64,000 nt of DNA from Camelus bactrianus. Its lineage: Eukaryota; Chordata; Mammalia; Artiodactyla; Camelidae. Location: contig NC_133570.1 of NCBI RefSeq assembly GCF_048773025.1, positions 26,944,001 to 27,008,000 on the forward strand, read 5' to 3'. This document shows positions 33,236-46,289 of the stretch, one piece after another (the stretch's first letter is position 1; each line of letters begins with the position of its first letter). The position numbers were made by a program, and so were the translations under genes. Under the pieces are notes generated by a model, which was given only the letters and a program-made list of their open reading frames with translations, did not search any database and had not been told where the DNA came from.

Positions 33236-36200
33236 ATGCTACCTGCGTTTCCAGCACAACCCCCTCCTTTCCCCGGCAGCCCGCAAAGGGAGGGACTCTG
33301 GGAAGACACTCGAAGGGCTCCTAGGAGATCCCGGGTTCTGCAGACAGAAGACGGAACCTCCCCACACTCAGAATTCCGGAACACGGTTGACTGTGTGGGG
33401 GAGGTTCGGGGCCGACCTCCAAGCAGCTGCCTGGTGTCACAGGTGTTCCCTGGCAGGGGGAAGTCCGCTAATTACCTCCCCTGTCCATGGGGTGGCACTA
33501 GATGCTACCTGCGTTTCCAGCACAACCCCCGCCTTTCTCTGGCTGCCCGCACTGGGAGGGACTCGGGGAAGACTCTCGAAGGGCTCCTAGGAGATCCCGG
33601 GTGCTGCAGACAGAAGACGGAACCTCCCCACACTCAGAATTCCGGAACACGGCTGACTGTGTGGGGGAGGTTCGGGGCCGCCCTCCACGCAGCTGCCTGG
33701 TGTCACAGGTGTTCCCTGGCAGGGAGAAGTCCGCTAATTACCTCCCTTGTCCATGGGGAGGCACTAGATGCTACCTGTGTTTCCAGCACAACCCCCTCCT
33801 TTCCCCGGCAGCCCGCAAAGTGAGGGACTCTGGGAAGACACTCGAAGGGCTCCTAGGAGATCCCGGGTGCTGCAGACAGAAGACGGAACCTCCCCACAAT
33901 CAGAATTCCAGAACACGGCTGACTGTGTGGGGGAGGTTCGGGGCCGCCCTCCACGCAGCTGCCTGGTGTCACAGGTGTTCCCTGGCAGGGAGAAGTCCGC
34001 TAATTACCTCCCCTGTCCATGGGGAGGCACTAGATGCTACCTGCGTTTCCAGCCCAACCCCCTCCTTTCCTCGGCAGCCCGCACTGGGACGGACTGGGGG
34101 AAGACACTCGAAGGGCTCCTAGGAGATCCCGGGTGCTGCAGACAGAAGACGGAACCTCCCCACACTCAGAATTCCGGAACACGGCTGACTGTGTGGGGGA
34201 GTTTCGGGGCCGCTCTCCACGCAGCTGCCTGGTGTCACAGGTGTTCCCTGGCAGGGGGAAGTCCGCTAATTACCTCCCTTGTCCATGGGGAGGCACATGA
34301 TGCTACCTGCTTTTCCAGCCCAACCTCCGCCATTCCCCGGCAGCCCGCACAGGGAGGGACTGGGGGAAGACCCTCGAAGGGCTCCTAGGTGAACCCGGGT
34401 GCTGCAGACATAAGACGGATCCTCCCCACACTCAGAATTCCGGAACACGGATGACTGTGTGGGGGAGGTTCGGGGCCGCACTCCACGCAGCTGCCTGTTG
34501 TCACAGGTGTTCCCTGGCAGGTGGAAGTCCGCTAATTACCTCCCCTGTCCATGGGGAGGCACTAAATGCTACCTGCGTTTCCAGCACAAACCCCTCCTTT
34601 CCCCGGCAGCCCGCAAAGGGAGGGACTCTGGGAAGACACTCGAAGGGCTCCTAGGAGATCCCGGGTTCTGCAGACAGAAGACGGAACCTCCCCACACTCA
34701 GAATTCCGGAACACGGCTGACTGTGTGGGGGAGGTTCGGGGCCGCTCTCCACGCCTCTGCCTGGTGTCACAGGTGTTCCCTGGCAGGGGGAAGCCCGCTA
34801 ATTACCTCCCTTGTCCATGGGGAGGCACATGATGCTACCTGCTTTTCCAGCCCAACCTCCGCCATTCCCCGGCAGCCCGCAAAGGGAGGGACTGGGGGAA
34901 GACCCTCGAAGGGCTCCTAGGTGAACCCGGGTGCTGCAGACATAAGACGGATCCTCCCCACACTCAGAATTCCGGAACACGTGTGACTGTGTGGGTGAGG
35001 TTTAGGGCCGCACTCCACGCAGCTTCCTGGTGTCACAGGTGTTCCCTGGCAGGGGAAATCCGCTAATTACCTCCCCTGTCCATGGGGAGGCACTAGATGC
35101 TACCTGATTTTCCAGCCCAACCCCCGCCTTTCCCCGGCTGCCCTCACATTGAGGGACTCTGGGAAGACACTCGAAGGGCTCCTAGGAGATCCCGGGTGCT
35201 GCAGACAGAAGACGGAACCTCCCCACACTCAGAATTCCGGAACACGGCTGACTGTGTGGGGGAGGTTCGGGGCCGCTCTCCACGCAGCTGCCTGGTGTCA
35301 CAGGTGTTCCCTGGCAGGGGGAAGTCCGCTAATTACCTCCCTTGTCCATGGGGAGGCACATGATGCTACCTGCTTTTCCAGCCCAACCTCCGCCATTCCC
35401 CGTCAGCCCGCACAGGGAGGGACTGGGGGAAGACACTCGAAGGGCTCCTAGGTAAACCCGGGTGCTGCAGACATAAGACGGAACCTACCCACACTCAGAA
35501 TTCCGGAACACGAATGACTGTGGGGGAGGTTCGGCGCCGCCCTCCACGCAGCTGCCTTGTGTCACAGGTGTTCCCTGGCAGGTGGAAGTCCGCTAATTAC
35601 CTCCCCTGTCCATGGGGAGGCACTAGATGCTACCTGCGTTTCCAGAACAACCCCCTCCTTTCCCCGGCAGCCCGCAAAGTGAGGGACTCTGGGAAGACAC
35701 TCGAAGGGCTCCTAGGAGATCCCGGGTTCTGCAGACAGAAGACGGAACCTCCCCACACTCAGAATTCCGGAACACGGTTGACTGTGTGGGGGAGGTTCGG
35801 GGCCGACCTCCACGCAGCTGCCTGGTGTCACAGGTGTTCCCTGGCAGGGAGAAGTCCGCTAATTACCTCCTCTGTCCATGGGGAGGCACTAGATGCTACC
35901 TGCGTTTCCAGCAAAACCCCCTCCTTTCCCCGGCAGCCCGCAAAGGGAGGGACTCTGGGAAGACACTCGAAGGGCTCCTAGGAGATCCCGGGTGCTGCAG
36001 ACAGAAGACGGAACCTCCCCACAATCAGAATTCCAGAACACGGCTGACTGTGTGGGGGAGGTTCGGGGCCGCCCTCGACGCAGCTGCCTGGTGTCACAGG
36101 TGTTCCCTGGCAGGGAGAAGTCCGCTAATTACCTCCCCTGTCCATGGGGAGGCACTAGATGCTACCTGCGTTTCCAGCCCAACCCCCTCCTTTCCTCGGC

Positions 36201-37222
36201 AGCCCGCACTGGGACGGACTGGGGGAAGACACTCGAAGGGCTCCTAGGAGATCCCGGGTGCTGCAGACAAAAGACGGATCCTCCCCACACTCAGAATCCC
36301 GGAACACGTCTGACTGTGTGGGTGAGGTTTAGGGCCGCCCTCCACGCAGCTGCCTGGTGTCACAGGTGTTCCCTGGCAGGGGGAAGTCCGCTAATTACCT
36401 GCCCTGTCCATGGGGAGGCACTAGATGCTACCTGCGTTTCCAGCCCAACCCCAGCCTTTCCCCGGCAGCCTGCACTGGGAGGGACTCGGGGAAGATACTC
36501 GAAGGGCTCCTAGGAGATCCCGGGTTCTGCAGACAGAAGACGGAACCTCCCCACACTCAGAATTCCGGAACACGGCTGACTGTGTGGGGGAGGTTCGGGG
36601 CCGCTCTCCACGCAGCTGCCTGGTGTCACAGGTGTTCCCTGGCAGGGGGAAGTCCGCTAATTACCTCCCTTGTCCATGGGGAGGCACATGATGCTACCTG
36701 CTTTTCCAGCCCAACCTCCGCCATTCCCCGGCAGCCCGCACAGTGAGGGACTGGGGGAAGACCCTCGAAGGGCTCCTAGGAGATCCCGGGTGCTGCAGAC
36801 AGAAGACGGAACCTCCCCACACTCAGAATTCCGGAACACGGCTGACTGTGTGGGGGAGGTTCGGGGCCGCTCTCCACGCCTCTGCCTGGTGTCACAGGTG
36901 TTCCCTGGCAGGGGGAATTCCTCTAATTACCTCCCTTGTCCATGGGGAGGCACATGATGCTACCTGCTTTTCCAGCCCAACCTCCGCCATTCCCCGGCAG
37001 CCCGCACAGGGAGGGACTGGGGGAAGACCCTCGAAGGGCTCCTAGGTGAACCCGGGTGCTGCAGACAGAAGACGGAACCTCCCCACACTCAGAATTCCGG
37101 AACACGGCTGACTGTGTGGGGGAGGTTCGGGGCCGCCCTCCACGCAGCTGCCTGGTGTCACAGGTGTTCCCTGGCAGGGAGAAGTCCGCTAATTACCTCC
37201 CCTGTCCATGGGGAGGCACTAG
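33236..37222 (+). repeat. Segment 11: D1 F D2 A C D1 C E C D1 D2 A B c C
   Basis: Units start at 33236, 33502, 33768, 34034, 34300, 34566, 34832, 35097, 35363, 35627, 35893, 36159, 36425, 36691 and 36957. No clean higher-order period is visible. The C unit at 34832 is 265 bp (caggggaaatcc). The C unit at 35363 is 264 bp because gtgtgggg has become gtgggg near 35521. Confidence 0.75.
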
Positions 37223-40200
37223 ATGCTACCTGCGTTTCCAGCCCAACCCCCTCCTTTCCTCGGCAGCCCGCACTGGGACGGACTGGGGGAAGACACTCGA
37301 AGGGCTCCTAGGAGATCCCGGGTGCTGCAGACAGAAGACGGAACCTCCCCACACTCAGAATTCCGTAACACGGGTGACTGTGTGGGGGAGGTTCGGGGCC
37401 GCCCTCCACGCAGCTGCCTGGTGTCACAGGTGTTCCCTGGCAGGGAGAAGTCCGCTAATTACCTCCCCTGTCCATGGGGAGGCACTAGATGCTACCTGCG
37501 TTTCCAGCCCAACCCCCTCCTTTCCTCGGCAGCCCGCACTGGGACGGACTGGGGGAAGACACTCGAAGGGGTCCTAGGAGATCCCGGGTGCTGCAGACAA
37601 AAGACGGATCCTCCCCACACTCAGAATCCCGGAACACGTCTGACTGTGTGGGTGAGGTTTAGGGCCGCCCTCCACGCAGCTGCCTGGTGTCACAGGTGTT
37701 CCCTGGCAGGGGGAAGTCCGCTAATTACCTCCCCTGTCCATGGGGAGGCACTAGATGCTACCTGCGTTTCCAGCCCAACCCCCGCCTTTCCCCGGCAGCC
37801 CGCACTGGGAGGGACTCGGGGAAGACACTGGGAGGGACTCGGGGAAGACACTCGAAGGGCTCCTAGGAGATCCCGGGTGCTGCAGACAGAAGACGGAACC
37901 TCCCCACACTCAGAATTCCGGAACACGGATGACTGTGTGGGGGAGGTTCGGGGCCGACCTCCAAGAAGCTGCCTGGTGTCACAGGTGTTCCCTGGCAGGG
38001 GGAAGTCCGCTAATTACCTCCACTGTCCATGGGGAGGCACTAGATGCTACCTGCGTTTCCAGCCCAACCTCCGCCTTTCCCCGGCAGCCCGCACTGGGAG
38101 GGACTCGGGGAAGACACTCGAAGGGCTCCTAGGAGATCCCGGGTGCTGCAGACAGAAGACGGAACCTCCCCACACTCAGAATTCCGGAACACGGCTGACT
38201 GTGTGGGGGAGGTTCGGGGCCGTCCTCCACGCAGCTGCCTGGTGTCACAGGTGTTCCCTGGCAGGGAGAAGTCCGCTAATTACCTCCCCTGTCCATGGGG
38301 AGGCACTAGATGCTACCTGCGTTTCCAGCCCAACCCCCTCCTTTCCTCGGCAGCCCGCACTGGGACGGACTGGGGGAAGACACTCGAAGGGCTCCTAGGA
38401 GATCCCGGGTGCTGCAGACAAAAGACGGATCCACCCCACACTCAGAATCCCGGAACACGTCTGACTGTGTGGGTGAGGTTTAGGGCCGATCTCCACGCAG
38501 CTGCCTGGTGTCACAGGTGTTCCCTGGCAGGGGGAAGTCCGCTAATTACCTCCCCTGTCCATGGGGAGGCACTAGATGCTACCTGCGTTTCCAGCCCAAC
38601 CCCCGCCATTCCCCGGCAGCCCGCACTGGGAGGGACTCGGGGAAGACACTCGAAGGGCTCCTAGGAGATCCCGGGTGCTGCAGACATAAGACGGAACCTC
38701 CCCACACTCAGAATTCCGGAACACGGCTGACTGTGTGGGGGAGGTTCGGGGCCGCTCTCCACGCCTCTGCCTGGTGTCACAGGTGTTCCCTGGCAGGGGG
38801 AAGTCCGCTAATTACCTCCCTTGTCCATGGGGAGGCACATGATGCTACCTGCTTTTCCAGCCCAACCTCCGCCATTCCCCGGCAGCCCGCACAGGGAGGG
38901 ACTGGGGGAAGACACTCGAAGGGCTCCTAGGTGAACCCGGGTGCTGCAGACATAAGACGGAACCTCCCCACACTCAGAATTCCGGAACACGGATGACTGT
39001 GTGGGGGAGGTTCGGCGCCGCCCTCCACGCAGCTGCCTTGTGTCACAGGTGTTCCCTGGCAGGTGGAAGTCCGCTAATTACCTCCCCTGTCCATGGGGAG
39101 GCACTAGATGCTACCTGCTTTTCCAGCACAACCCCCTCCTTTCCCCGGCAGCCCGCAAAGGGAGGGACTCTGGGAAGACACTCGAAGGGCTCCTAGGAGA
39201 TCCCGGGTCCTGCAGACAGAAGACGGAACCTCCCCACACTCAGAATTCCGGAACACGTTTGACTGTGTGGGGGAGGTTCGGGGCTGACATCCAAGAAGCT
39301 GCCTGGTGTCACAGGTGTTCCCTGGCAGGGGGAAGTCCGCTAATTACCTCCCCTGTCCATGGGGAGGCACTAGATGCTACCTGCGTTTCCAGCCCAACCC
39401 CCGCCTTTCCCCGGCAGCCCGCACTGGGAGGGACTCGGGGAAGACACTCGAAGGGCTCCTAGGAGATCCCGGGTGCTGCAGACAGAAGACGGAACCTCCC
39501 CACACTCAGAATTCCGGAACACGGATGACTGTGTGGGGGAGGTTCGGGGCCGACCTCCAAGAAGCTGCCTGGTGTCACAGGTGTTCCCTGGCAGGGAGAA
39601 GTCCGCTAATTACCTCCCCTGTCCATGGGGAGACACTAGATGCTACCGGCGTTTCCAGCACAACCCCCTCCTTTCCCCGGCAGCCCGCAAAATGAGGGAC
39701 TCTGGGAAGACACTCGAATGGCTCCTAGGAGATCCCGGGTGCTGCAGACAGAAGACGGAACCTCCCCACAATCAGAATTCCAGAACACGGCTGACTGTGT
39801 GGGGGAGGTTCGGGGCCGCCCTCCACGCAGCTGCCTGGTGTCACAGGTGTTCCCTGGCAGGGAGAAGTCCGCTAATTACCTCCCCTGTCCATGGGGAGGC
39901 ACTAGATGCTACCTGCGTTTCCAGCCCAACCCCCTCCTTTCCTCGGCAGCCCGCACTGGGACGGACTGGGGGAAGACACTCGAAGGGGTCCTAGGAGATC
40001 CTGGGTGCTGCAGACAAAAGACGGATCCTCCCCACACTCAGAATCCCGGAACACGTCTGACTGTGTGGGTGAGGTTTAGGGCCGCCCTCCACGCAGCTGC
40101 CTGGTGTCACAGGTGTTCCCTGGCAGGGGGAAGTCCGCTAATTACCTCCCCTGTCCATGGGGAGGCACTAGATGCTACCTGCGTTTCCAGCCCAACCGCC

Positions 40201-41235
40201 GCCTTTCCCCGGCAGCCCGCACTGGGAGGGACTCGGGGAAGACACTCGAAGGGCTCCTAGGAGATCCCGGGTGCTGCAGACAGAAGACGGAACCTCCCCA
40301 CACTCAGAATTCCGGAACACGGTTGACTGTGTGGGGGAGGTTCGGGGCCGACCTCCAAGCAGCTGCCTGGTGTCACAGGTGTTCCCTGGCAGGGGGAAGT
40401 CCGCTAATTACCTCCCCTGTCCATGGGGAGGCACTAGATGCTACCTGCGTTTCCAGCCCAACCCCCTACATTCCTCGGCAGCCCGCCCTGGGACGGACTG
40501 GGGGAAGTCACTCGAAGGGCTCCTAGGAGATCCCGGGTGCTGCAGACAAAAGACGGATCCTCCCCACACTCAGAATCCCGGAACACGTCTGACTGTGTGG
40601 GTGAGGTTTAGGGCCGCCCTCCACGCAGCTGCCTGGTGTCACAGGTGTTCCCTGGCAGGGGGAAGTCCGCTAATTACCTCCCCTGTCCATGGGGAGGCAC
40701 TAGATGCTACCGGCTTTTCCAGCCCAACCCCCGCCTTTCCCCGGCAGCCCGCACTGGGAGGGACTCGGGGAAGACACTCGAAGGGCTCCTAGGTGTTCCC
40801 GGGTGCTGTAGACAGAAGACGGATCCTCCCCACACTCAGAATTCCGGAACACGGCTGACTGTGTGGGGGAGGTTCGGGGCCGCTCTCCACGCAGCTGCCT
40901 GGTGTCACAGGTGTTCCCTGGCAGGGGGAAGTCCGCTAATTACCTCCCTTGTCCATGGGGAGGCACATGATGCTACCTGCTTTTCCAGCCCAACCTCCGT
41001 CATTCCCCGGCAGCCCGCACAGGGAGGGACTGGGGGAAGACCCTCGAAGGGCTCCTAGGAGATCCCGGGTGCTGCAGAGAGAAGACGGAACCTCCCCACA
41101 CTCAGAATTCCGGAACACGGCTGCCTGTGTGGGGGAGGTTCGGGGCCGCTCTCCACGCTTCTGCCTGGTGTCACAGGTGTTCCCTGGCAGGGGGAAGTCC
41201 GCTAATTACCTCCCTTGTCCATGGGGAGGCACATG
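37223..41235 (+). repeat. Segment 12: A A B B A B C D1 B D2 A B A B c
   Basis: Units start at 37223, 37489, 37755, 38044, 38310, 38576, 38842, 39108, 39374, 39640, 39906, 40172, 40438, 40704 and 40970. A/B-rich and irregular. The A unit at 37223 has a B-like tail with aattccgtaacacggg. The B unit at 37755 is 289 bp (23-bp duplication). No E unit occurs between 35363 and 42033. Confidence 0.75.
37805..37850 (+). repeat. 23-bp tandem duplication inside a B monomer
   Basis: A 23-base stretch beginning ctgggagggactcgg occurs at 37805-37827 and again at 37828-37850, making the monomer at 37755 289 bp long. The four bases cact occur at both edges and at the junction (37803-37806, 37826-37829, 37849-37852), consistent with slippage or microhomology-mediated duplication. 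It is the only length change above 2 bp in the window. Confidence 0.95.
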
Positions 41236-43895
41236 ATGCTACCTGCTTTTCCAGCCCAACCTCCGCCATTCCCCGGCAGCCCGCACAGGGAGGGACTGGG
41301 GGAAGACCCTCGAAGGGCTCCTAGGTGAACCCGGGTGCTGCAGACATAAGACGGAACCTCCCCACACTCAGAATTCCGGAACACGGATGACTGTGTGGGG
41401 GAGGTTCGGGGCCGCACTCCACGCAGCTGCCTTGTGTCACAGGTGTTCCCTGGCAGGTGGAAGTCCGCTAATTACCTCCCCTGTCCATGGGGAGGCACTA
41501 GATGCTACCTGCGTTTCCAGCACAACCACCTCCTTTCCCCGGCAGCCCGCAAAGGGAGGGACTCTGGGAAGACACTCGAAGGGCTCCTTGGAGTTCCCGG
41601 GTGCTGCAGACAGAAGACGGAACCTCCCCACACTCAGAATACCGGAACACGGCTGACTGTGTGGGGGAGGTTCGGGGCCGCCCTCCACGCAGCTGCCTGG
41701 TGTCACAGGTGTTCCCTGGCACGGAGAAGTCCGCTAATTACCTCCCCTGTCCATGGGGAGGCACTAGATGCTACCTGCGTTTCCAGCCCAACCCACTCCT
41801 TTCCTCGGCAGCCCGCACTGGGACGGACTGGGGGAAGACACTCGAAGGGCTCCTAGGAGATCCCGGGTGCTGCAGACAGAAGACGGAACCTCCCCACACT
41901 CAGAATTCCGGAACACGGGTGACTGTGTGGGTGAGGTTTAGGGCCGCACTCCACGCAGCTTCCTGGTGTCACAGGTGTTCCCTGGCAGGGGGAAGTCCGC
42001 TAATTACCTCCCCTGTCCATGGGGAGGCACTAGATGCTACCTGAGTTTCCAGCCCAACCCCCGCATTTCCCCGGCTTCCCTTACAGTGAGGGACTCTGGG
42101 AAGACACTCGAAGGGCTCCTAGGAGATCCCGGGTGCTGCAGACAGAAGACGGAACCTCCCCACACTCAGAATTCCGGAACACGGCTGACTGTGTGGGGGA
42201 GGTTCGGGGCCGCTCTCCACGCAGCTGCCTGGTGTCACAGGTGTTCCCTGGCAGGGGGAAGTCCGCTAATTACCTCCCTTGTCCATGGGGAGGCACATGA
42301 TGCTACCTGCTTTTCCAGCCCAACCTCCGCCATTCCCCGGCAGCCCGCACAGGGAGGGACTGGGGGAAGACCCTCGAAGGGCTCCTAGGTGAACCCGTGT
42401 GCTGCAGACATAAGAGGGAACCTCCCCACACTCAGAATTCCGGAACACGGCTGACTGTGTGGGGGAGGTTCGGGGCCGCTCTCCACGCTTCTGCCTGGTG
42501 TCACAGGTGTTCCCTGGCAGGGGGAAGTCCGCTTATTACCTCCCTTGTCCTTGGGGAGGCACTAGATGCTACCTGCGTTTCCAGCCCAACCCACTCCTTT
42601 CCTCGGCAGCCCGCACTGGGACGGACTGGGGGAAGACACTCGAAGGGCTCCTAGGAGATCCCGGGTGCTGCAGACAGAAGACGGAACCTCCCCACACTCA
42701 GAATTCCGGAACACGGGTGACTGTGTGGGTGAGGTTTAGGGCCGCACTCCACGCAGCTTCCTGGTGTCACAGGTGTTCCCTGGCAGGGGGAAGTCCGCTA
42801 ATTACCTCCCCTGTCCATGGGGAGGCACTAGATGCTACCTGAGTTTCCAGCCCAACCCCCGCATTTCCCCGGCTTCCCTTACAGTGAGGGACTCTGGGAA
42901 GACACTCGAAGGGCTCCTAGGAGATCCCGGGTGCTGCAGACAGAAGACGGAACCTCCCCACACTCAGAATTCCGGAACACGGCTGACTGTGTGGGGGAGG
43001 TTCGGGGCCGCTCTCCACGCAGCTGCCTGGTGTCACAGGTGTTCCCTGGCAGGGGGAAGTCCGCTAATTACCTCCCTTGTCCATGGGGAGGCACATGATG
43101 CTACCTGCTTTTCCAGCCCAACCTCCGCCATTCCCCGGCAGCCCGCACAGGGAGGGACTCGGGGAAGACACTCGAAGGGCTCCTAGGAGATCCCGGGTGC
43201 TGCAGACAGAAGACGGAACCTCCCCACACTCAGAATTCCGGAACACGGCTGACTGTGTGGGGGAGGTTCGGGGCCGCTCTCCACGCTTCTGCCTGGTGTC
43301 ACAGGTGTTCCCTGGCAGGGGGAAGTCCGCTTATTACCTCCCTTGTCCTTGGGGAGGCACATGATGCTACCTGCTTTTCCAGCCCAACCTCCGCCATTCC
43401 CCGGCAGCCCGCACAGGGAGGGACTGGGGGAAGACCCTCGAAGGGCTCCTAGGTGAACCCGTGTGCTGCAGACATAAGAGGGAACCTCCCCACACTCAGA
43501 ATTCCGGAACACGGATGACTGTGTGGGGGAGGTTCGGGGCCGCTCTCCACGCCTCTGCCTGGTGTCACAGGTGTTCCCTGGCAGGGGGAAGTCCGCTAAT
43601 TACCTCCCTTGTCCATGGGGAGGCACATGATGCTACCTGCTTTTCCAGCCCAACCTCCGCAATTCCCCGGCAGCCCGCACAGGGAGGGACTGGGGGAAGA
43701 CCCTCGAAGGGCTCCTAGGTGAACCCGGCTGCTGCAGACATAAGACGGAACCTCCCCACACTCAGAATTCCGGAACAAGGGTGACTGTGTGGGTGAGGTT
43801 TAGGGCCGCATTCCACGCAGCTTCCTGGTGTCACAGGTGTTCCCTGGCAGGGGGAAGTCCGCTAATTACCTCCCCTGTCCATGGGGAGGCACTAG
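41236..43895 (+). repeat. Segment 13a: C D A E C A E c C C
   Basis: Units start at 41236 and every 266 bp to 43630. This is the 9-monomer order of the next segment with one extra A-E-C step (798 bp). The duplicated A units at 41768 and 42566 share cccactcc. The E units at 42034 and 42832 share gcatttcccc and cttcccttacag. The second A is preceded by gcttattacc and ttgtccttgg, which otherwise occur together only before the unit at 43364. Confidence 0.85.
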
Positions 43896-46289
43896 ATGCT
43901 ACCTGAGTTTCCAGCCCAACCCCCGCCTTTCCCCGGCTGCCCTCACAGTGAGGGACTCTGGGAAGACACTCGAAGGGCTCCTAGGAGATCCCGGGTGCTG
44001 CAGACAGAAGACGGAACCTCCCCACACTCAGAATTCCGGAACACGGCTGACTGTGTGGGGGAGGTTCGGGGCCGCTCTCCACGCAGCTGCCTGGTGTCAC
44101 AGGTGTTCCCTGGCAGGGGGAAGTCCGCTAATTACCTCCCTTGTCCATGGGGAGGCACATGATGCTACCTGCTTTTCCAGGCCAACCTCGGCCATTCCCC
44201 GGCAGCCCGCACAGGGAGGGACTGGGGGAAGACCCTCGAAGGGCTCCTAGGAGATCCCGGGTGCTGCAGACAGAAGACGGAACCTCCCCACACTCAGAAT
44301 TCCGGAACACGGCTGACTGTGTGGGGGAGGTTCGGGGCCGCTCTCCACGCTTCTGCCTGGTGTCACAGGTGTTCCCTGGCAGGGGGAAGTCCGCTAATTA
44401 CCTCCCTTGTCCATGGGGAGGCACATGATGCTACCTGCTTTTCCAGCCCAACCTCCGCCATTCCCCGGCAGCCCGCACAGGGAGGGACTGGGGGAAGACC
44501 CTCGAAAGGCTCCTAGGTGAACCCGGGTGCTGCAGACATAAGACGGAACCTCCCCACACTCAGAATTCCGGAACACGGATGACTGTGTGGGGGAGGTTCG
44601 GGGCCGCCCTCCACGCAGCTGCCTTGTGTCACAGGTGTTCCCTGGCAGGTGGAAGTCCGCTAATTACCTCCCCTGTCCATGGGGAGGCACTAGATGCTAC
44701 CTGCGTTTCCAGCACAACCCCCTCCTTTCCCAGGCAGCCCGCAAAGGGAGGGAATCTGGGAAGACACTCGAAGGGCTCCTAGGAGTTCCCGGGTTCTGCA
44801 GACAGAAGACGGAACCTCCCCACACTCAGAATTCCGGAACACGGCTGACTGTGTGGGGGAGGTTCGGGGCCGCCCTCCACGCAGCTGCCTGGTGTCACAG
44901 GTGTTCCCTGGCAGGGAGAAGTCCGCTAATTACCTCCCCTGTCCATGGGGAGGCAGTAGATGCTACCTGCGTTTCCAGCCCAACCCCCTCCTTTCCTCGG
45001 CAGCCCGCACTGGGACGGACTGGGGGAAGACACTCGAAGGGCTCCTAGGAGATCCCGGGTGCTGCAGACAGAAGACGGAACCTCCCCACACTCAGAATTC
45101 CGGAACACGGGTGACTGTGTGGGTGAGGTTTAGGGCCGCACTCCACGCAGCTTCCTGGTGTCACAGGTGTTCCCTGGCAGGGGGAAGTCCGCTAATTACC
45201 TCCCCTGTCCATGGGGAGGCACTAGATGCTACCTGAGTTTCCAGCCCAACCCCCGCCTTTCCCCGGCTTCCCTCAAAGTGAGGGACTCTGGGAAGACACT
45301 CGAAGGGCTCCTAGGAGATCCCGGGTGCTGCAGACAGAAGACGGAACATCCCCACACTCAGAATTCCGGAACACGGCTGACTGTGTGGGGGAGGTTCGGG
45401 GCCGCTCTCCACGCAGCTGCCTGGTGTCACAGGTGTTCCCTGGCAGGGGGAATTCCGCTAATTACCTCCCTTGTCCATGGGGAGGCACATGATGCTACCT
45501 GCTTTTCCAGCCCAACCTCCGCCATTCCCCGGCAGCCCGCACAGGGAGGGACTCGGGGAAGACACTCGAAGGGCTCCTAGGAGATCCCGGGTGCTGCAGA
45601 CAGAAGACGGAACCTCCCCACAATCAGAATCCCGGAACACGGCTGACTGTGTGGGGGAGGTTCGGGGCCGCTCTCCACGCAGCTGCCTGGTGTCACAGGT
45701 GTTCCCTGGCAGGGGGAAGTCCGCTAATTACCTCCCTTGTCCATGGGGAGGCACATGATGCTACCTGCTTTTCCAGCCCAACCTCCGCCATTCCCCGGCA
45801 GCCCGCACAGTGAGGGACTGGGGGAAGACCCTCGAAGGGCTCCTAGGTGAACCCGTGTGCTGCAGACATAAGACGGAACCTCCCCACACTCAGAATTCCG
45901 GAACACGGATGACTGTGTGGGGGAGGTTCGGGGCCGCTCTCCACGCCTCAGCCTGGTGTCACAGGTGTTCCCTGTCAGTGGGAAGTCCGCTAATTACCTC
46001 CCTTGTCCATGGGGAGGCACATGATGCTACCTGCTTTTCCAGCCCAACCTCCGCCATTCCCCGGCAGCCCGCACAGGGAGGGACTGGGGGAAGACCCTCG
46101 AAGGGCTCCTAGGTGAACCCGGCTGCTGCAGACATAAGTCGGAACCTCCCCACACTCAGAATTCCGGAACACGGGTGACTGTGTGGGTGAGGTTTAGGGC
46201 CGCATTCCACGCAGCTTCCTGGTGTCACAGGTGTTCCCTGGCAGGGGGAAGTCCGCTAATTACCTCCCCTGTCCATGGGGAGGCACTAG
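43896..46289 (+). repeat. 9-monomer higher-order unit (E c C D1 A E c C C, 2394 bp)
   Basis: Units start at 43896, 44162, 44428, 44694, 44960, 45226, 45492, 45758 and 46024. The next E at 46290 lies exactly 2394 bp after the first. D1 at 44694 carries aggagttcccggg, shared with the D units at 41502 and 61717, which sit in the same order. The last C has cccggctgctgcag and is followed by gtttagggccgcattccacgcag, as before the E units at 43896, 46290 and 63047. Confidence 0.82.

Noticed and set aside
37223-38398. 391-codon open frame, longest in the window
   Set aside because: It is three-plus satellite monomers read in rotating frames, opened by the 23-bp duplication. Its sequence is the same monomer translated in all three frames, with no conserved domain and no promoter or splice context.
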